NCBI RefSeq assembly: GCF_030463565.1
Contig: NC_134655.1
Coordinates: 8,816,372-8,880,371, forward strand
Length of the DNA stretch: 64,000 bases
From: Pelecanus crispus
Lineage: Eukaryota; Chordata; Aves; Pelecaniformes; Pelecanidae
Direction: 5' to 3'
The notes under the pieces were generated by a model. It searched no databases, was not told the origin of the DNA, and saw only the letters and a program-made list of their open reading frames with translations. Shown here one piece after another: positions 28,491-42,175 of this stretch. Both the position numbers and the translations under genes were made by a program. How positions within the stretch are numbered: the stretch's first letter is position 1; each line of letters begins with the position of its first letter.

Positions 28491-31400
28491 AACCATTTTC
28501 CTATCTTGTTTTCTTAAGCTTTAACTCTAGAAGTCACGTAGGCACATCTCTACCTTTGACTGTTGTGGATCTCCTTGTGGGGAGCAACAAAACTGAAGGC
28601 CTCCTGAAGCTCCTTCCAGGCATATTTTGTACAGTCCCACCATTTCAAAATGCATGTTGTAATTGACAGCCTTCAAACTCTACGCATGATCTACTGTCCC
28701 AGCTTAACACAGGACTCCAATCTCATGTGGAGCTTCTCATGCAACCAGAGGAAAAACGATAGTATCAGCAAGCACCCTCTACACATGGAGCGCTGCACAG
28801 ACAACAGGACAATTTAAGGGGAGTGAAGATATTCTTAAACACTATTAAATGCTGCTGAGGAACAGTTGTTAAGAGTGGATATAAAGACCTGCGAAGAGGA
28901 AACTATTCACAGCGTTCAGCACTGAGTTTTACTGTCCCATAAAGCTCAGCAATGTGCCCCATATGCTGCAGCATCATCTGAAGAAACTGTATCTACAAAC
29001 TAATGTTTACATCTATAAACACTTCTGTAGCACTAAGGTTGCCAAAGATCAAGGAGCTGATTCAGCAACAGACTTAGTTTAACAGCAAGTAGCACTTCCA
29101 TCAACAGAATTATTTATCTACTCAAATTCAGGGACCTGCTACGTATTTTGACCAAATGAGGGACAAAATGGGGGATCATTTCTGAAACACATGTTGTGTC
29201 TTGTGATGCATGGGTGAAGTCTCACCTGTAAAAAGAGAGGGAGAAACCTGGGAGAAATCCATTGTTTTCCTACCATGGAAGCATGAAGGGACAGTCATGC
29301 CCAATGTAGCAACAGAAGAACGTCCTAGGGCTGAACACCAGCGGGAGGTGGTGCGGGAAGGTATCAGCAGAAGCAGGTGCCCACACCTTCCAACCTCCTC
29401 CAAACCCATCATACCACCAGTGCAGAGCACACGGGCTGCACTCCCACTGGTGCAGGTGAGGTCCTGGCAGGGTCTCTAGGTTAGGGATTGGCATCTTGCT
29501 ACACAGGGAACAGAAAGAGATAGCCAAGAGCCTCTTTGTGGGCCACTTGCCACAGGTCTCACCCATGAAAGCTTTGCTGAGAGTCCTATACTGCTGACCT
29601 GGTCTCACAGGGTTCCCCTTTTCTATATAAGGCTCTGTTCCAGCTCCTCAGGTTGCTTGCAAATCTGTGCTCCACTGCTAAGCAATATACAAGAATATAT
29701 TTTCTGACAAATTTCATGTTGCTTCTGTTCCTCAGAAGTCCTATTTTATCATCGCTCAGGGATGAGGGTCTACAAGCCCTTGAGCAGACACACAGGTGGG
29801 GTTTATTCAGGAATGCTGGTGACTGTTCTGCTCCTTAGCTTGCTTTGTGCATCTGAGACAACAGTTTCCAAGGGACAACTGTGTTCTTGAGAAAAGCAGA
29901 CTCCAAATTTTACTTTGGGTAGAGCCCTAAGGTGGATTAGACCGTCATTCTGCCCACCTCAACTGCATGCTGTAAGCAGCTTACTTGCAATATGACAGAT
30001 TTAGCAAAAGTGACAGTTGCTCGCTGTCCAATATCATTAGCTAGCCCTGCCACAAAGGTTCAGACATGGTGCTCCATCTCCTTACAAAATCAGCTTATTA
30101 ATAAACATACAGCCTGGCACAATATTTTCCACACAGCTGAAGCAGTACTTTGAGCAGGGGGCTGCCTGATCTGCACACCCGTGGAGGCTCAAAATCAAAT
30201 TCTAGCCAAGATGAGGTCAGAAGAGCAAATAGGTTCAATGGACCAGCATGTTGGAGGGACTGGGATAGCCCCAGTCAAACCTATGATTTCCCCTTTAAAG
30301 CCAGGCAGGCAAGACTGTGTGCTGAACTGTTCCCTCCCCTGCTATACAAAACTGTGGGCCTGCGTGGCCATAGCACAGCTCACGTAATGCAGCCCAGGAG
30401 AATGATTTCCCAAAGGTCTTCACAGTAATCCCAAGACCAGGTAATTCTATAATAATTTCAGTGGAGAAAATGAAATGTTTTTATTTTAACATATACCTGT
30501 GGGGAAAGAACATCCCGCTATTTTACAATGAGCTCTTTAAAGACAACCTGGGAAATTTTCCAAGAGCTACACTGAAATGGAAGACCAATTAGTTATTTAC
30601 TTTAAGGGTTTTATTAGCATGTTGGAAATCATTCTTGTCCTCTTCCTTCCCCCAAAATAAAAGCCTTTATTTTCTGAAGCTGGGGCACTTCTGATGAACC
30701 TGGCTCTGATCCTGCTGCTGAGGTTTGCATGCTGAGAGCTTCACTGGCTGCAGCTTGGAGCTCAACTCTTGGGGCTCAGCCTGCCCTGAAGGCAGTGGGG
30801 TGAATGGGAGGTGGGGAAGGCAGGGATTCATCATCCCATCCCAAAGAACTCAAACTGCAAGCAGTGGCTGAGCTGCCAGTCAAACCCAGCTCTGAGCCAC
30901 CTCCAAGCTGAAGCAAGAAATACAGTAGGTTTGAAGCCCATTTTAATAGCCTGAAAGGTTTGTAAGCACCGGAGAGTCATTTTACTGCAAAGTGCATCAA
31001 ATGGCTTTACCTTGGTGAGATGGGCGCTCATGGCTTCAGCAGCTACCACGAGGTGGCACTTTGCCATGTGACAAGGGAGGCCTGGGGACAGGTGAGGTGG
31101 GTCTGTTGTTGGGGGTGTCTCCTATGGAGCCGGGGGACCCTTCCTGATGCTCCTTGTGCCATCTGGGCTCTCTACTCCGACTAGTCCCATTGCTGTACCC
31201 CAGCAGTCTGCTGGAAGACGACCTCCTCCTGGCCTGCAGGTGAGAGGGGTTTGCCATGTGCCGGGCACTGTCCGAAAAGCAAAATGAGGAGTGTGGGTGG
31301 GAGCAGGGAGGAGGTGGGTGCTGCTCCCACCCCTGGACCACGCAGCTGGGGTGCAGTTGTGTGGGGATCCCATGGCCCCTGCTCCAGGGCAGGCTCCTGC

Positions 31401-32370
31401 CCAGCCCCATGGAGGTCCAGCCCTGCCACCCAGCTGGCCCTCACCAGCTCTTGCTGGCCCCAGCAGCTGCCCTGGACCATGCCACAGAGCGCTTTTCCAA
31501 GGATGTTAACAAAAGGGGAAAAAAAACGTAAAACGTATGCACCATTTAAAGGCCAGGGCAGACAGACAGCGACATGAACCCACTCAGCTCAGATTCTCCA
31601 AATCATTCTCTCTATTATGTGACATTGCTTCTACACTGCTTGGCCCAAAAACTTCTCAAGGACTTTTCTTTGCCTACCTTGCAGCAATGAATGTGTGCAA
31701 ACATTCACAGTTCTCAAACTCAACGAACAGGCAAGGAGATTTAAGAGGGTGGCATGAAGAGCAGATTATTAAAATGTCAAGGTTTCAACAGAAAACACCC
31801 AGATAGCTCCCATTATCTGAAAACCTCTTCTCTGCAGTCAGTACCCATCCCTTCCCCCTACTTTTATCACTGATGCCTTCACCTAAGTCTTTATGGTTAT
31901 TTATAACCTTAGAATTGGGTTAACACTGCAAGTTTTTAGGGCTATTTGAGTGTTCCCCATGTGCATTTTAACATCCTGCTAATCTGGATGCTAGGTATGC
32001 TTTGATTTTTTCTAGAAACACATAATATAAACACAAGTCCCGGAACTCTCCTCCACAGCAGAGTTGCTGAAACAACTTCAGGCGTGTGGTGATACTGCAA
32101 AAAATCACACTCCAGTTGCTTTCTCATGACCACCAAGAGATGGTCCAGCTTTATTATCTGAGTGCTGGGAAGACAAATACAACAGCTCACTCCTCTGGTC
32201 CAGCTCATTCCAGAAGTGACCCAAGTGCTGTTGCCATCTGATGATTACACATGTGGATCTCTTCATTTCCCTTTTGGTTTTTGTTCTTTTAACACATCCC
32301 CACCCCCGGCACAACCACCAATAAACGAGCTGAAGGAGGATCTCCAGCAGCAGTTAGCAGGATGGGGCCT

Positions 32371-32585
32371 GATCATAGAATCATGGAATGCTTTGGGTTG
32401 GAAGGGACCTTTAGAGCTCATCCAGCCCAACCTCCCTTTGACCAGATCAGGTTGCTCAGAGCCCCGTCCAACCTGACCTGGAATGTTTCCAGGGATGGAG
32501 CCTCCACTGCTTCTCTGGGCAACCTGTTCCAGTGCCTCACCACCCTCATTGTAAAAAATTTCTTCCTTATATCCAGTCTGTCCAG
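32371..32585 (-). mobile_element. CR1 LINE 3' end with remnant ORF2 C-terminus
   Basis: The plus strand begins ATCATAGAATCATGGAATG, the inverted CR1 terminal repeat and 3' tail. On the minus strand the translated frame still reads [14 protein letters not shown], then [17 protein letters not shown], then [11 protein letters not shown]. That is the C-terminal end of CR1 reverse-transcriptase ORF2. The copy is 5'-truncated at about 215 bp. The tail frame is nearly intact, so it is a relatively young copy compared with the others here. Confidence 0.92.
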
Positions 32586-35500
32586 TGATGTCCAAATACG
32601 CAGTAGACACTTGTCTCCAGGCATCAGGGCACCTAACACATGGTTTCTAATGCAACAAGGTTGCTTCAAACATTCAATTTAAAACTTCGTAAATGTCTGG
32701 GAACACATCTACACTTTAGAGTCGCTGGCAAAGCTCTCAACATATATGCATTTTAATTTACATACATGGTGTTTTAGAGGAAGCAAAGGAAACTACCTGC
32801 AGGTACCTTTGGTAGGATGGCTGTCAACTAACACATGCAAAGATGCTCAGCATTCAGCCCCACGATGTAACACAGCACCGTGGCTCTGCTGTCTCAGAGG
32901 CAGCACTGCTCTTGCAGCTGCATCAGGGAGAGAGGAGTTCAGTGGCATCAAGTTATCTCCATGGGGACTTTCTCAGAATGTCTACCAACAGCAACGTCAG
33001 GAAGTCAAAGCAGTCCTAATGACCTTTGTCTACATCAAAATAACTCTGCTTCAAGAAGCAAGTTACTCCTTGGGCAAAGCATACTTAGCACTGCTCTTGC
33101 TGAGCCATCTGACTGGTAGGAGTTTTAACCAGGCTAAATTTCCACCATAGGAAAGACTCAGGAAAGGTGCTGACGCAGTCATATCCAGGCAAGTCAGTGA
33201 CAAACAACGTGAGCGACGTCAGCCTGCTCAGAGAGCAGCTCATAGAGGGGAACAACTGTCCAACGGCAGAGTTCAAATAAACTCGGAGCAGCTTCGCCCA
33301 CAGGAGACTTGCAGCTGGATTGCAAATCCCAGCTCCGCACCATGTTGTAATGACATTTTAAATTCCATTTCATAATGGTAATTAAACACAGGCATGCGCA
33401 CAGAGAGAAATCTGCTTGATATATAGGGCAAGGCTCACCATCTGCAGGCGGCAACCGGGACCCTGTGGGCTGAGCTAATGGGGCTGCAAAAGTTTACACA
33501 AAGACACCAACACCACGGTTATCACGTACAAAAAACTAGGCAGCTATGCAATGTTTCTATACCTATGGTCACTTATGGCCTTCTACCCATGCTCAACAAT
33601 GCACCCAGTGCTTGAGCGCTTGCAGCATCGGAAGGCCTAACTCCATTACTGTCTTTGCAGTTCTGGGAGAACTGTTGCGTTGCTGATGCACGCAGAACTA
33701 ATTCGTCTCTCCCTCCTGGAAGGGGAAAGCAGAAGTTTCTGCCCATCCTCCTGCCCAGCAAGACAGAAGTTACCTCAAGGAGACAATGAAGCATAGTCTT
33801 TGAGGTGTGGTTAACTCTTGGCATCTATGTTTAAGTTTCCAGTGAGGCTGCCCATCACTTCCAATTATTATAATGATTTTTATGACTAATTATGTGCATT
33901 TAGCAGTCTTTCTTTCCTGTCCAGTCCTGTGCTGCTTCTATTCAATTGCAGCCTACCCCAGAAGTAGGGAGCCTGGTAGACTGAAGCTGAGCTTTTCAGC
34001 CCTGGTGTGACTGAAGCTGTTCTGGTCCAGTTTTAAGTCCAGGACCAAACCGGTTCGTTAGCTTCCAACCAGCTGAAACCAGCCCACTTGGAGAAAACTA
34101 CAGTGGATGAAACAGAGACAGCCTATCCTCAAAGTATCTCCTTTCCCCTTGCCAGAGCACAGCACCACTGGGCGTCTCAATATTGTCCACTGCTTCTGGT
34201 TCCTACATCTGGCATGAATGATGGGTGATGCAGCACAGGAGAGGGAGAGGATGGGCAGGAGAGCGCAGTATGGCACTACGCTTCGGGTCCTGGGAGTCCT
34301 GCTGGGGAACAAGTCTAACAGATACCAGTTTTCAGCTGGACCACTATCCTGGACCAGAACCAGACCTTGTTTTGTTTAGGTTCTGGTTTGGATTAAAAAA
34401 ATTAAAAATCAAACCAAGCTGACAAAATACCCAAATCAGGCTCAGTTCCTGCCTGAGGGGGGGGGGAAGCATCAATCCCAGCTAACTTGCAGTTCAGTGC
34501 CATGCTGTAAGCTCTCACCAGGCAGCAGTGTGCCTGCTCAGGACTCCAGGCATCTGAACTGCTTCTTCCATTTTGTCCGGTTCTGTCCACAGGCAGCTGT
34601 TACTGGGATACAGACCTGCTCCATTAAACCTCTTGCACTTCAACACCAGACAACCTGCAGGTCAAACCATCTTCTGGTTGCCTCTGGCTGGCATCAGTTG
34701 GGAACTGGCCAGCAAGAGAGAGATCTCTACACCTAAATACTAATCGTATTTTCAAATCTGTGATCCATTTCTGGCCCAGGGAACGAGCCCAGCGGGATCC
34801 AGAAGGGAGCCCCAAGCCAGGTTTTAACAGACCCACTGTGCCACGTGTGTGCTCCCTCCTTGCCCTTCTCCCCTGCTTCCTGGAGCACCACAGAAACCCA
34901 CCGCTGTGATCTCAGGAGCATGTTCAGAGCAATAAAAGCACGAATTTCACCTTGCCATCTGGTATTGTAATTACCACCCACCCACTGTCCTCCCCTAGAG
35001 TGAGTGCAGACCCCAGACAGGGTCATGCCTGTAGGCCAGTTGTGGAGTGATCTTCACTGCAGCCCATAGCTTGTAGTAAGAAACAGCTCCTGCCTCAACC
35101 TGCCTGCAATCCTCATGGATAATGTTTTTTATTAGTTGCACCCACCCATAGTGGGCAACTGATGATCTTTCCCAAAGCGACGAGGTGTTTCTGCAGCACA
35201 GAGGAGCCACCTCCCCTGGTGCAAAGATGGTTATATGCCACGCTTGCCATCAAGGTGGGACTTCATTAGCTCTTTTCCCTTCCTGAGGTCTGAGTCCTGG
35301 ATACCTCAGCTGGCCCTGCTGCACCCCTCCCAGGGTGCCTGGGGTACGAAACATTGGGGAGCTGCTCCCTGCAAAACTTCTGCAACAAACCAGAAGTGCA
35401 CTGTCAATGGTGAGATGCAAAAGAAGCGGCCACCATGCATCCGACTGCCCATGACCCCAGAGCTGCAGCGTAAAAACTGTTTGGCAACCAGTCCTCATGC

Positions 35501-36719
35501 AGCTCACGTGAGTCTGGAGTGAGACGCTGCCCTCGGGTTAAGTCCTCTCTGCTTACACACATCTCCTCTCACAAGGGCCACATAACCAGACAGGGACCAG
35601 CAGGATCTATGGGACCACCAGACCCAAGCGCAGTGAGAGAAAGAGAACAAAAGATGAACTAGGATGTGGGCAGTCTGCAGTTCCAGCTGAATATTGCAAG
35701 GAACAAATGCAAAAGCTGAAGTGACAGGAATTGTGGCATCAAGTACCTTTTAGATGATAGCAAAAAAAAAAGAAGAGCCTAAAAATTGAGCACAAGAGAT
35801 TCGCAGTCCTAGGGGAATACGAGCTTGTATCTAATACTAAGCGATTTTTCTGTTGCATAGTTCATTTTAGGACAACGCTCACCCTTGCGATGCCAGTCCC
35901 ACAGTCTGAGGCTGCTCTGGATTTAGGCACCTGACTGTTCAGGAACAAACATTTCTGTGAATAATTCAGAAACCCTTGCTTATTTAGGTTCATTTGGCTC
36001 TGTTTCTTGCTGTTTGACTCTTCTGAGCTTACAGCTAACTGGGCTGTGAATGTACAGCCCCTCTCCGCAGCTGTTCTGTTTCTGTAAGGGAACCATCGGC
36101 TTCACCAATAAGTCCCACATACTTTAAGCACATACAGCACTTACAGAGCAAGCATAGCCCCCGTAACATAACCCCAAAAAGCTCAGGCATTCCTTTTGTT
36201 GTTCATCCTGCTGCAAACTGAGATTGCTTTCTGCTCTGAGATGCAAATTTGACAGTAGCTCCACAAGAATGCTACGCATACAAGTAGCTCTTCTGTGGCA
36301 GTGGCAAGCACATCCAGACCTATAGGTCCAGTCTTAAATAAAACAGACGTGGGTATCCGGCACTCGTGGACACAGTCATCCAGCATGCACTCACCAGTCA
36401 ACACGGACATTTGCACTCGGACAAACAAATGTACCTGCTGAGCTGCAAATAGGCACAACTCCGCAAGTGCAAAAAACAACAGCAAAGCCCCAGCAAGTTA
36501 CATTCTGAATAATGTCAACATCTTGCGATAGTTAGATGTAAAGCATTTCACTGCCTGAGCACAGCCTTCTTTCAAAAAGTGTTATTACCACTGTTAAGGG
36601 AAAGCCATTGTGGCTTAAGCACAGCATATTCTTAATCGTGTTTCAGACACATTAGAGGAAAACAGAAAAACAAACAAGTTACAGAGCTGTTTCCCAAAGC
36701 AGCAATATCCTAAAATGAT
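32586..36719. other. Gene-less stretch after the CR1 copy
   Basis: Nothing recognisable. A G9 run lies near 34459-34467. Frames up to 134 codons (32746-33150 +) have no domain content. Confidence 0.6.
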
Positions 36720-37110
36720 CCGTTTCAGGCGCCGTGCTAACTGCGCAGAGTGGCCGTGCTTGCTTCAGGTACCATCGCCTGCACCCACACCTCAGCCTGT
36801 AATTTCGGAGCCCCTTTTCAGCACCGTAGACGCTAACACGCGCGTGTGCACCCCTCCACGCACGCCCCAGCCTGAGAAACACATTCCTGACTTACCCTTT
36901 AGCCAGCCGGCAGCCCCAAACCCTCTGAAACCTCCTGCAGAAGAGTTGACAGAGTTTTACCTCGTTACCCAGCGAGGGCGTTGCGTAACCGGCACCGTTT
37001 CCGCGGGCGGCGAGGATGCACCAGCCCCGCTTCCCCGCGCACGTCCCTCTCCTTCCCATCCCGCACGGACACATCTCCGAACAGCGGCCGCGCCGCGGCG
37101 AGGTGGGCTT
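36720..37110 (-). promoter_or_regulatory. Isolated CpG-rich patch with a strong minus-strand splice donor
   Basis: CpG-dense sequence, including GCGGCCGC and CGCCGCGGCG around 37083-37100, stands out from the surrounding CpG-poor region. On the minus strand a GTAAGT donor (36895-36890) follows the patch after AAAGG, so a first exon of about 200 nt ending at 36896 is possible. Frames of 84 codons (minus) and 140 codons (plus) overlap here, but neither resembles a known protein. Best guess is a promoter of an unannotated or non-coding transcript. This is inference. Confidence 0.35.
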
Positions 37111-40100
37111 CGGGGTACTGGTGAAAAGCAAAGCTAACAGTATCAAAGAAAGTTCAAAAGGCGCCTGATGTTTATTGAGGCGCTGCTACTATGAAAGGAC
37201 GTGGTGCAATACTATAATGTTCCTTAGCCCGCTGAAAGCAGCTTGGCCTAGATTTTCCTGTACCGTTTGATGTGACCATTCATGCAAACAGGAGTAAAAC
37301 TTTCTCTTTGCTTTTAATTAAGCAAAACAAACAAAAAAAAAAAGTGATGCGTACAAAAGACCTTTTCCTGCTGTCATCTGGGTCTCCTGGGCTACCGTCA
37401 GATGGGGAATATGCAGAAATCAGCCCCATTGATTAAACTATTATTAGCGGCAAACAAGCAGATGTGCTCAGCAAAAGACAGGACAAACCCCATCAGCTGT
37501 ACTTCTGGACTAGATACAGGAAAAAACATTATTTTACCAAAGGCTTATTTGGTATTTTAGCAAAGGAAAGTGGAAACAATTCTCCAGCACACTGGGCAGA
37601 AGCGAAGCACGAGCATTTTAAGCTGCAGAAATCAAGATAAATAAATGACATCATTGCCTTCACTCTGTTCCCACAGACAAGACCCCACCAGCTTTCATAA
37701 GACAGGGACCAGGTATTTGAAATCTCATCTTAAACAAAACATGGCTTGTAGTCATTCAGGAGGTCCTGGTGTCCATGAATCATCGGTGGACACAGTACAC
37801 AGCCCACAAACGCACAGGGGCTGTAGCTTTAGGACAGACATAAAACTCTTATGTAAGCCATAATCCTCTCAGACTCCTTATTCAGTGATTTTAAGATCCG
37901 TGCCGTAGGAGCCTGCTGGCATCCCAGTGGCTTTTAACCAATTTGGAAATGGGGAGACTCCAGTTGCAGAGCAATGCCCGCGCTGACGCCGGTGTTACCC
38001 TCGGTACACGGCACTACCTCGCAGGGTTTTGGAGCACAGAGCATTTCTGTACGCTAATATTTTGGTCCTCTGCAGAACTGGTGCTGTTGCTTTCTGTGCT
38101 GAGTGAATCACCAGGATTAATCTCCTGCAGAGTTCACTGAGGTTAGCAATAATCAAGTTAAATTTACACTATATGATCAGAGTTTAATTAGGTACTGTTA
38201 TACAACTCCTATTAATTACAGTGATAATACCCTTACGAAATGCAGATGGGAGGGTGGGGCTGTGGTTGGAGGGGGCTTGGCTGCTCAGATGATTTCAGGA
38301 AAAAGCCACATTAAAATGCTCTGTGTGTACCTTTAGTTACCTGCTTGCCTCTGCCAGTGCTCAAGATGAAACAAAAAGCTTTAAAAAAAAAAAAAGTTAT
38401 AATCCTACAAAATGTAAATCTAGAAGACAAGATTAAAGACCTCCCACATGCTACACTATCACCTTCTGTTTACACCAAGAAGCAAGAACACCATTTAAAA
38501 TCCCAGTGAGCCAGAATCATTATTAGCTTGCTCTGCTCAAAATCCTACCCAGACAAGCCCAATGTGATAGAAGTCATTTATTATGCACTGAGGTATTAAC
38601 TCACTTGAAACCAAGGCAGGTCTTCCTAATATTATTAAAGTAAGTTTCTTTCCCTCCCTGAGTTTACCCCTCCGGATGCCCTGTTGGGTCAGGACAGATG
38701 CCAGCTCGTGCTTGGCATTTGCTTTGCACAGGCACAACCTCCCCCGGGACACGGACCCCACGTATGCCCCGGCAGCGCTTGCAGTGCTTCAGGAGGATGC
38801 CGTGGGGAGAGGCGCGGACCTGAACCCCTCGGTGAGCTACTTCTGCTAGAAACCGGGTGTCTCTGCCGATGAGGTGCAGCCGGGGGGATCTGGCAATCAC
38901 GAGCGCAGGAGCAGGCTCCAGCTTTCAGCGCTCCATGGTGGCTGCATTAGAAGACAGACTGTGCAGCATGACATTTCAAGCCCACAACTAGGTCTTTGCT
39001 TTTTGGTAAATCTTGCCTGAGGTGTCCTACAGAAAGAGCAAAGCTTGTGCCATGCAGCTTCCATTTAGCATCCGCTGCACGTGTTGTTGGATGGCTTTAA
39101 TGAAAACTGCAAAAGACTATGTGCTGTTAATGCTATTCATGTGGTAACACCAAAACTCTGGCCTTGCTCCTGTATGGTCAAAGATGCAGGTAAAGGTCTC
39201 TTCTTCATTAAGCAACACAAAGAGCAAGGCTTGTTGGCACAAACAGATGCTGTTCTTGAACACAGACACCTGTATGAGCCTCCTGCATCCAGGTTCCCCC
39301 TCCTCTGCAAGTGGCTTGCTCAGTAAGCGTGTCCCAGGAGAAGCCCCGGCACTTTCCCATTGCTGCCACTGCTGATTATTTAATTAAAACCCCAAAAGAT
39401 AGGAAGCGCATTTCCTTCTTCCTGCAGGTTTTTTCACCCTCGTCACCAGACAGCAGCAAACTAGGAAAACTAGCACACGTCAGCACTCCCTCTTTGCACA
39501 AAACACATGTAAAAGAAGCAGTATGTTACAGTATGTTGTACTAGATATTAATTACCTGGCCCCGCCAGCTACATAATTATCTTGTTAAATTTTGGCTAAT
39601 ACACTAAACTGGCCCTTTACAAAAATGGCTGGAGGACACTGTCGCATGGGATCCTGTTCATGAATGCCGTCTAGCTCTCACCCCACCATTAGACAGCTGA
39701 ACCGTGCATGAAGGCGTTATTTTGCCCACATGGCAATTCCACAGCAGCCTGCGTGCCCCTGTGCGTGTGTACTGTACTCGAATTCCCCTTCTTGCTCTGT
39801 AGGCAGACTGAGGTGGGCTTCAGGCCCGTCCATTTTTCTCATGGTTCACAGATATCAGAGATGCATACGCTTTAGAAGATCCTTAGTCTCTCCCAGCCCT
39901 TGGAGTTCCTAGCCAAGACTACGAAAGGGCCCTTGCTTTTCTGGAAGTGTAGGGCTAGCACATCTCGGTTCCCTCACTGGGATTTGTGCTTGATTTAGGC
40001 ACAAAGGACTTGCTATTCCTCCTCATTCCTAACTTGTGCAGGTGCTGGATACAAAGCATAGCTGGGACCGGGATATTCCCCCTGCAGGGATGCCTTGAGC

Positions 40101-41791
40101 ACCTCCACAGCCCCATGTCAGGACAGCAGTGCTCCGAGAGCAGAGGCACCAGGCTTTGGCCAAGGCCTTCAGCCCTTTACCTGCTGTTGTGACACTTTTT
40201 GGTGCCTCACTGCTGAGAACGGCACTTGTGACACACTAATGGGAGTGCAGCAATGCTCCTGCAGCAAGGCTTTGATTTAGGAAGCAGAGCTGCTCAGCCC
40301 ACTCTGCCTTTGCTGATGTAGTGACCTGGTTTTGTCAAGACTGTTTTTCTCCTTTCGTCTTTGATGTCATTTTGGAAGGCAAGTCATGAGATTTTCATGG
40401 AGGCTTTGACTCAAAGTTGGACTAAAACAAAGCCAATCACAATACCATTATAAATGAACGAGGGTGCAATTTCCCCTTAGAGGATTATTATATTATTTAG
40501 GGTTCTAGCGCATTTATTTCTGCAGTTTAGTAATCACTTTCATGCTTCTCATCGGACTATACTCTAATCCATTTATATTTTAATGTAACGAGTTACAAGG
40601 ATTATCAGCTCGTAATAAATATGCTCATCCCCTAAAGCATTTAAACAGCCCCTACACTTTGTAAAGATCTTGCTTAATGAGCAGACATCTACAAATGAAT
40701 GAGGAAACTAATACCATGTTATATGGAACACCACCAAACTGCAAAATATGCACTGCATAAGTTACTTTTCTGTGAAATGAGATACTTTTCGGCACACAGA
40801 TACTATCTTTATTATAGTATACTTCTAAATTATTTTTAGCATAAGAGAGGGTTTGGAAGTCACAGAGATTGGCTTTTGCGTTGGGAAAATTCCCAACCTT
40901 GTGCTCTTAAGTTTGGAATGATATATTACATTCAGCCCATGCACAGGATTATGTCAAACCAATGGATCACTCATGAAATTCAAATTAAGGAAAACTGTTG
41001 ATATCAACTAAAGGGAATCCACCCAAAAAAACCCCACCTGACTTGCACTTAGGTCAGTTCTAGTGCTGAAGTGTCTATGAAACCATGCTCACTGAAGCCA
41101 GCTGAAAGCCCCTCTCTTTGTCAGAGAAAGTTAAAAATCTCTCTTGGCCTACTGGCCTGTAGTCAATCCCAATATCTTTCCACTTGCAGTTGTCTTGAGA
41201 AGGGATGAGGGAAACTAAATATTACCTGTCAAACTATAAAGACATTCCTTGCCTATTCATAGAGCTGCCCAATATAATTTTCAGCAGAATCGTCTCACCT
41301 AAGCTTCCAGTGTTGGCTCTACTTGCAACCAAAATTGTAACTGAGTTTGTAAGGCAGGAGCATGAATCACCCTCCAGAGCCTTCATTCTTTGAACTTCAA
41401 CACACAGTTCAACTTCCCATTTCTGCCATGGTGGAATCTCTTCTTCCTCCCACATGTTGTCTCTTCCCAAAGTGGTTTTCTCCATTGGAAAATGTGAAGT
41501 TGACGGTCTAGGTTGCTTTCATCCTTTATTCTTGCAGATCCATGTTCTGTTTAGCATCCTATGGGATATAAAGCTTAACCCTTTGCTATACATGACCCAG
41601 TCAATCACTCACACTTCTGCAGGTTCATCTATAAAGAACTCCATTCACAGCAGCACAGTTGCTGTGGAGAGTTCCAGGAAAATAGAAATGCTGCAAAATC
41701 TCCAAATCCCTTTTAACAGGAATCCAGATACTCTGGTCTTAGCCAGTCATACAGAAAGAGGCTTGTAGCTCTGGCTAATGGAGAGTACAGA
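37111..41791. other. Gene-less stretch with candidate conserved non-coding blocks
   Basis: No gene or repeat recognised. AT-rich, non-repetitive blocks at about 38140-38240 and 40440-40850 carry clusters of homeodomain-like words (TTAATTA, GTAATCA, CGTAATAAAT). Their look is that of conserved non-coding elements, but conservation cannot be seen from one sequence. Confidence 0.55.
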
Positions 41792-41905
41792 CATAGAGTC
41801 ATAGAATCATAGAATCGTTTAGGTTGGAAAAGACCTTCAAGATCATCCAGTCCAACCATTAACCTAACATTACCAAGTCCACCACTAAACCAATTAAGGG
41901 TAGAG
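41792..41905 (-). mobile_element. CR1 LINE 3' end, first of a tandem pair
   Basis: Begins with AGAGTCATAGAATCATAG (plus strand), followed by the TTTAGGTTGGAAAAGACC block. It runs through CCAACCATTAACC to a CCAATTAAGGGTAGA segment, where homology stops. The last segment is shared with the VMA21-intron copy at 54981, pointing to the same CR1 subfamily. A second CR1 end follows about 60 bp later in the same orientation. Confidence 0.88.
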
Positions 41906-41965
41906 TCGCAACCCCACGCCTCCTGGCTTGGTGGCTGGATCATTTATAATGAAAGTATAAACTAG

Positions 41966-42175
41966 GAATCATTAAGATTGGAAAGGACCTCTAAGATCAT
42001 CATTCCAATCATCAACCCAAAATCCCCATGCCCACTAAACCATGTCCCCAAGTGCCACGTGTACCTGTTTTTTGAACTCTTCCAGGGATGGTGACTGCAC
42101 CACCTCTCTGGGCAGCCTGTTCCAATGCTTGACTACCCTTTCCATGAAGAAATTTTTCCTAATATCCAATCTAAT
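41966..42175 (-). mobile_element. CR1 LINE 3' end, second of a tandem pair
   Basis: Begins GAATCATTAAGATTGG (plus strand) and carries the CR1 blocks CTAAACCATGTCCC, CCAGGGATGGTGAC and CACCTCTCTGGGCAGCCTGT, then TTTTTCCTAATATCC, after which homology is lost. It is more diverged than the neighbouring copy and lacks the CCAATTAAGGGTAGA segment, so it is a separate insertion, probably older. Confidence 0.88.

Larger units (their letters stand above)
18591..32370. other. Gene-less stretch with sparse simple repeats
   Basis: Apart from the T22 tract (26494-26515), the C/A-rich tract (25710-25768) and the possible MIR remnant (28385-28490), I see only unique AT-leaning sequence. Open frames are short and without domains. 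The interval 20.9-25 kb is notably AT-rich and poor in open frames. A short (CA)n run lies at about 21149-21161. Confidence 0.6.

Noticed and set aside
36715-37137. 140-codon plus-strand frame in the CpG patch
   Set aside because: Pro/Ala/Arg-rich frame without a domain; stop scarcity due to GC content.
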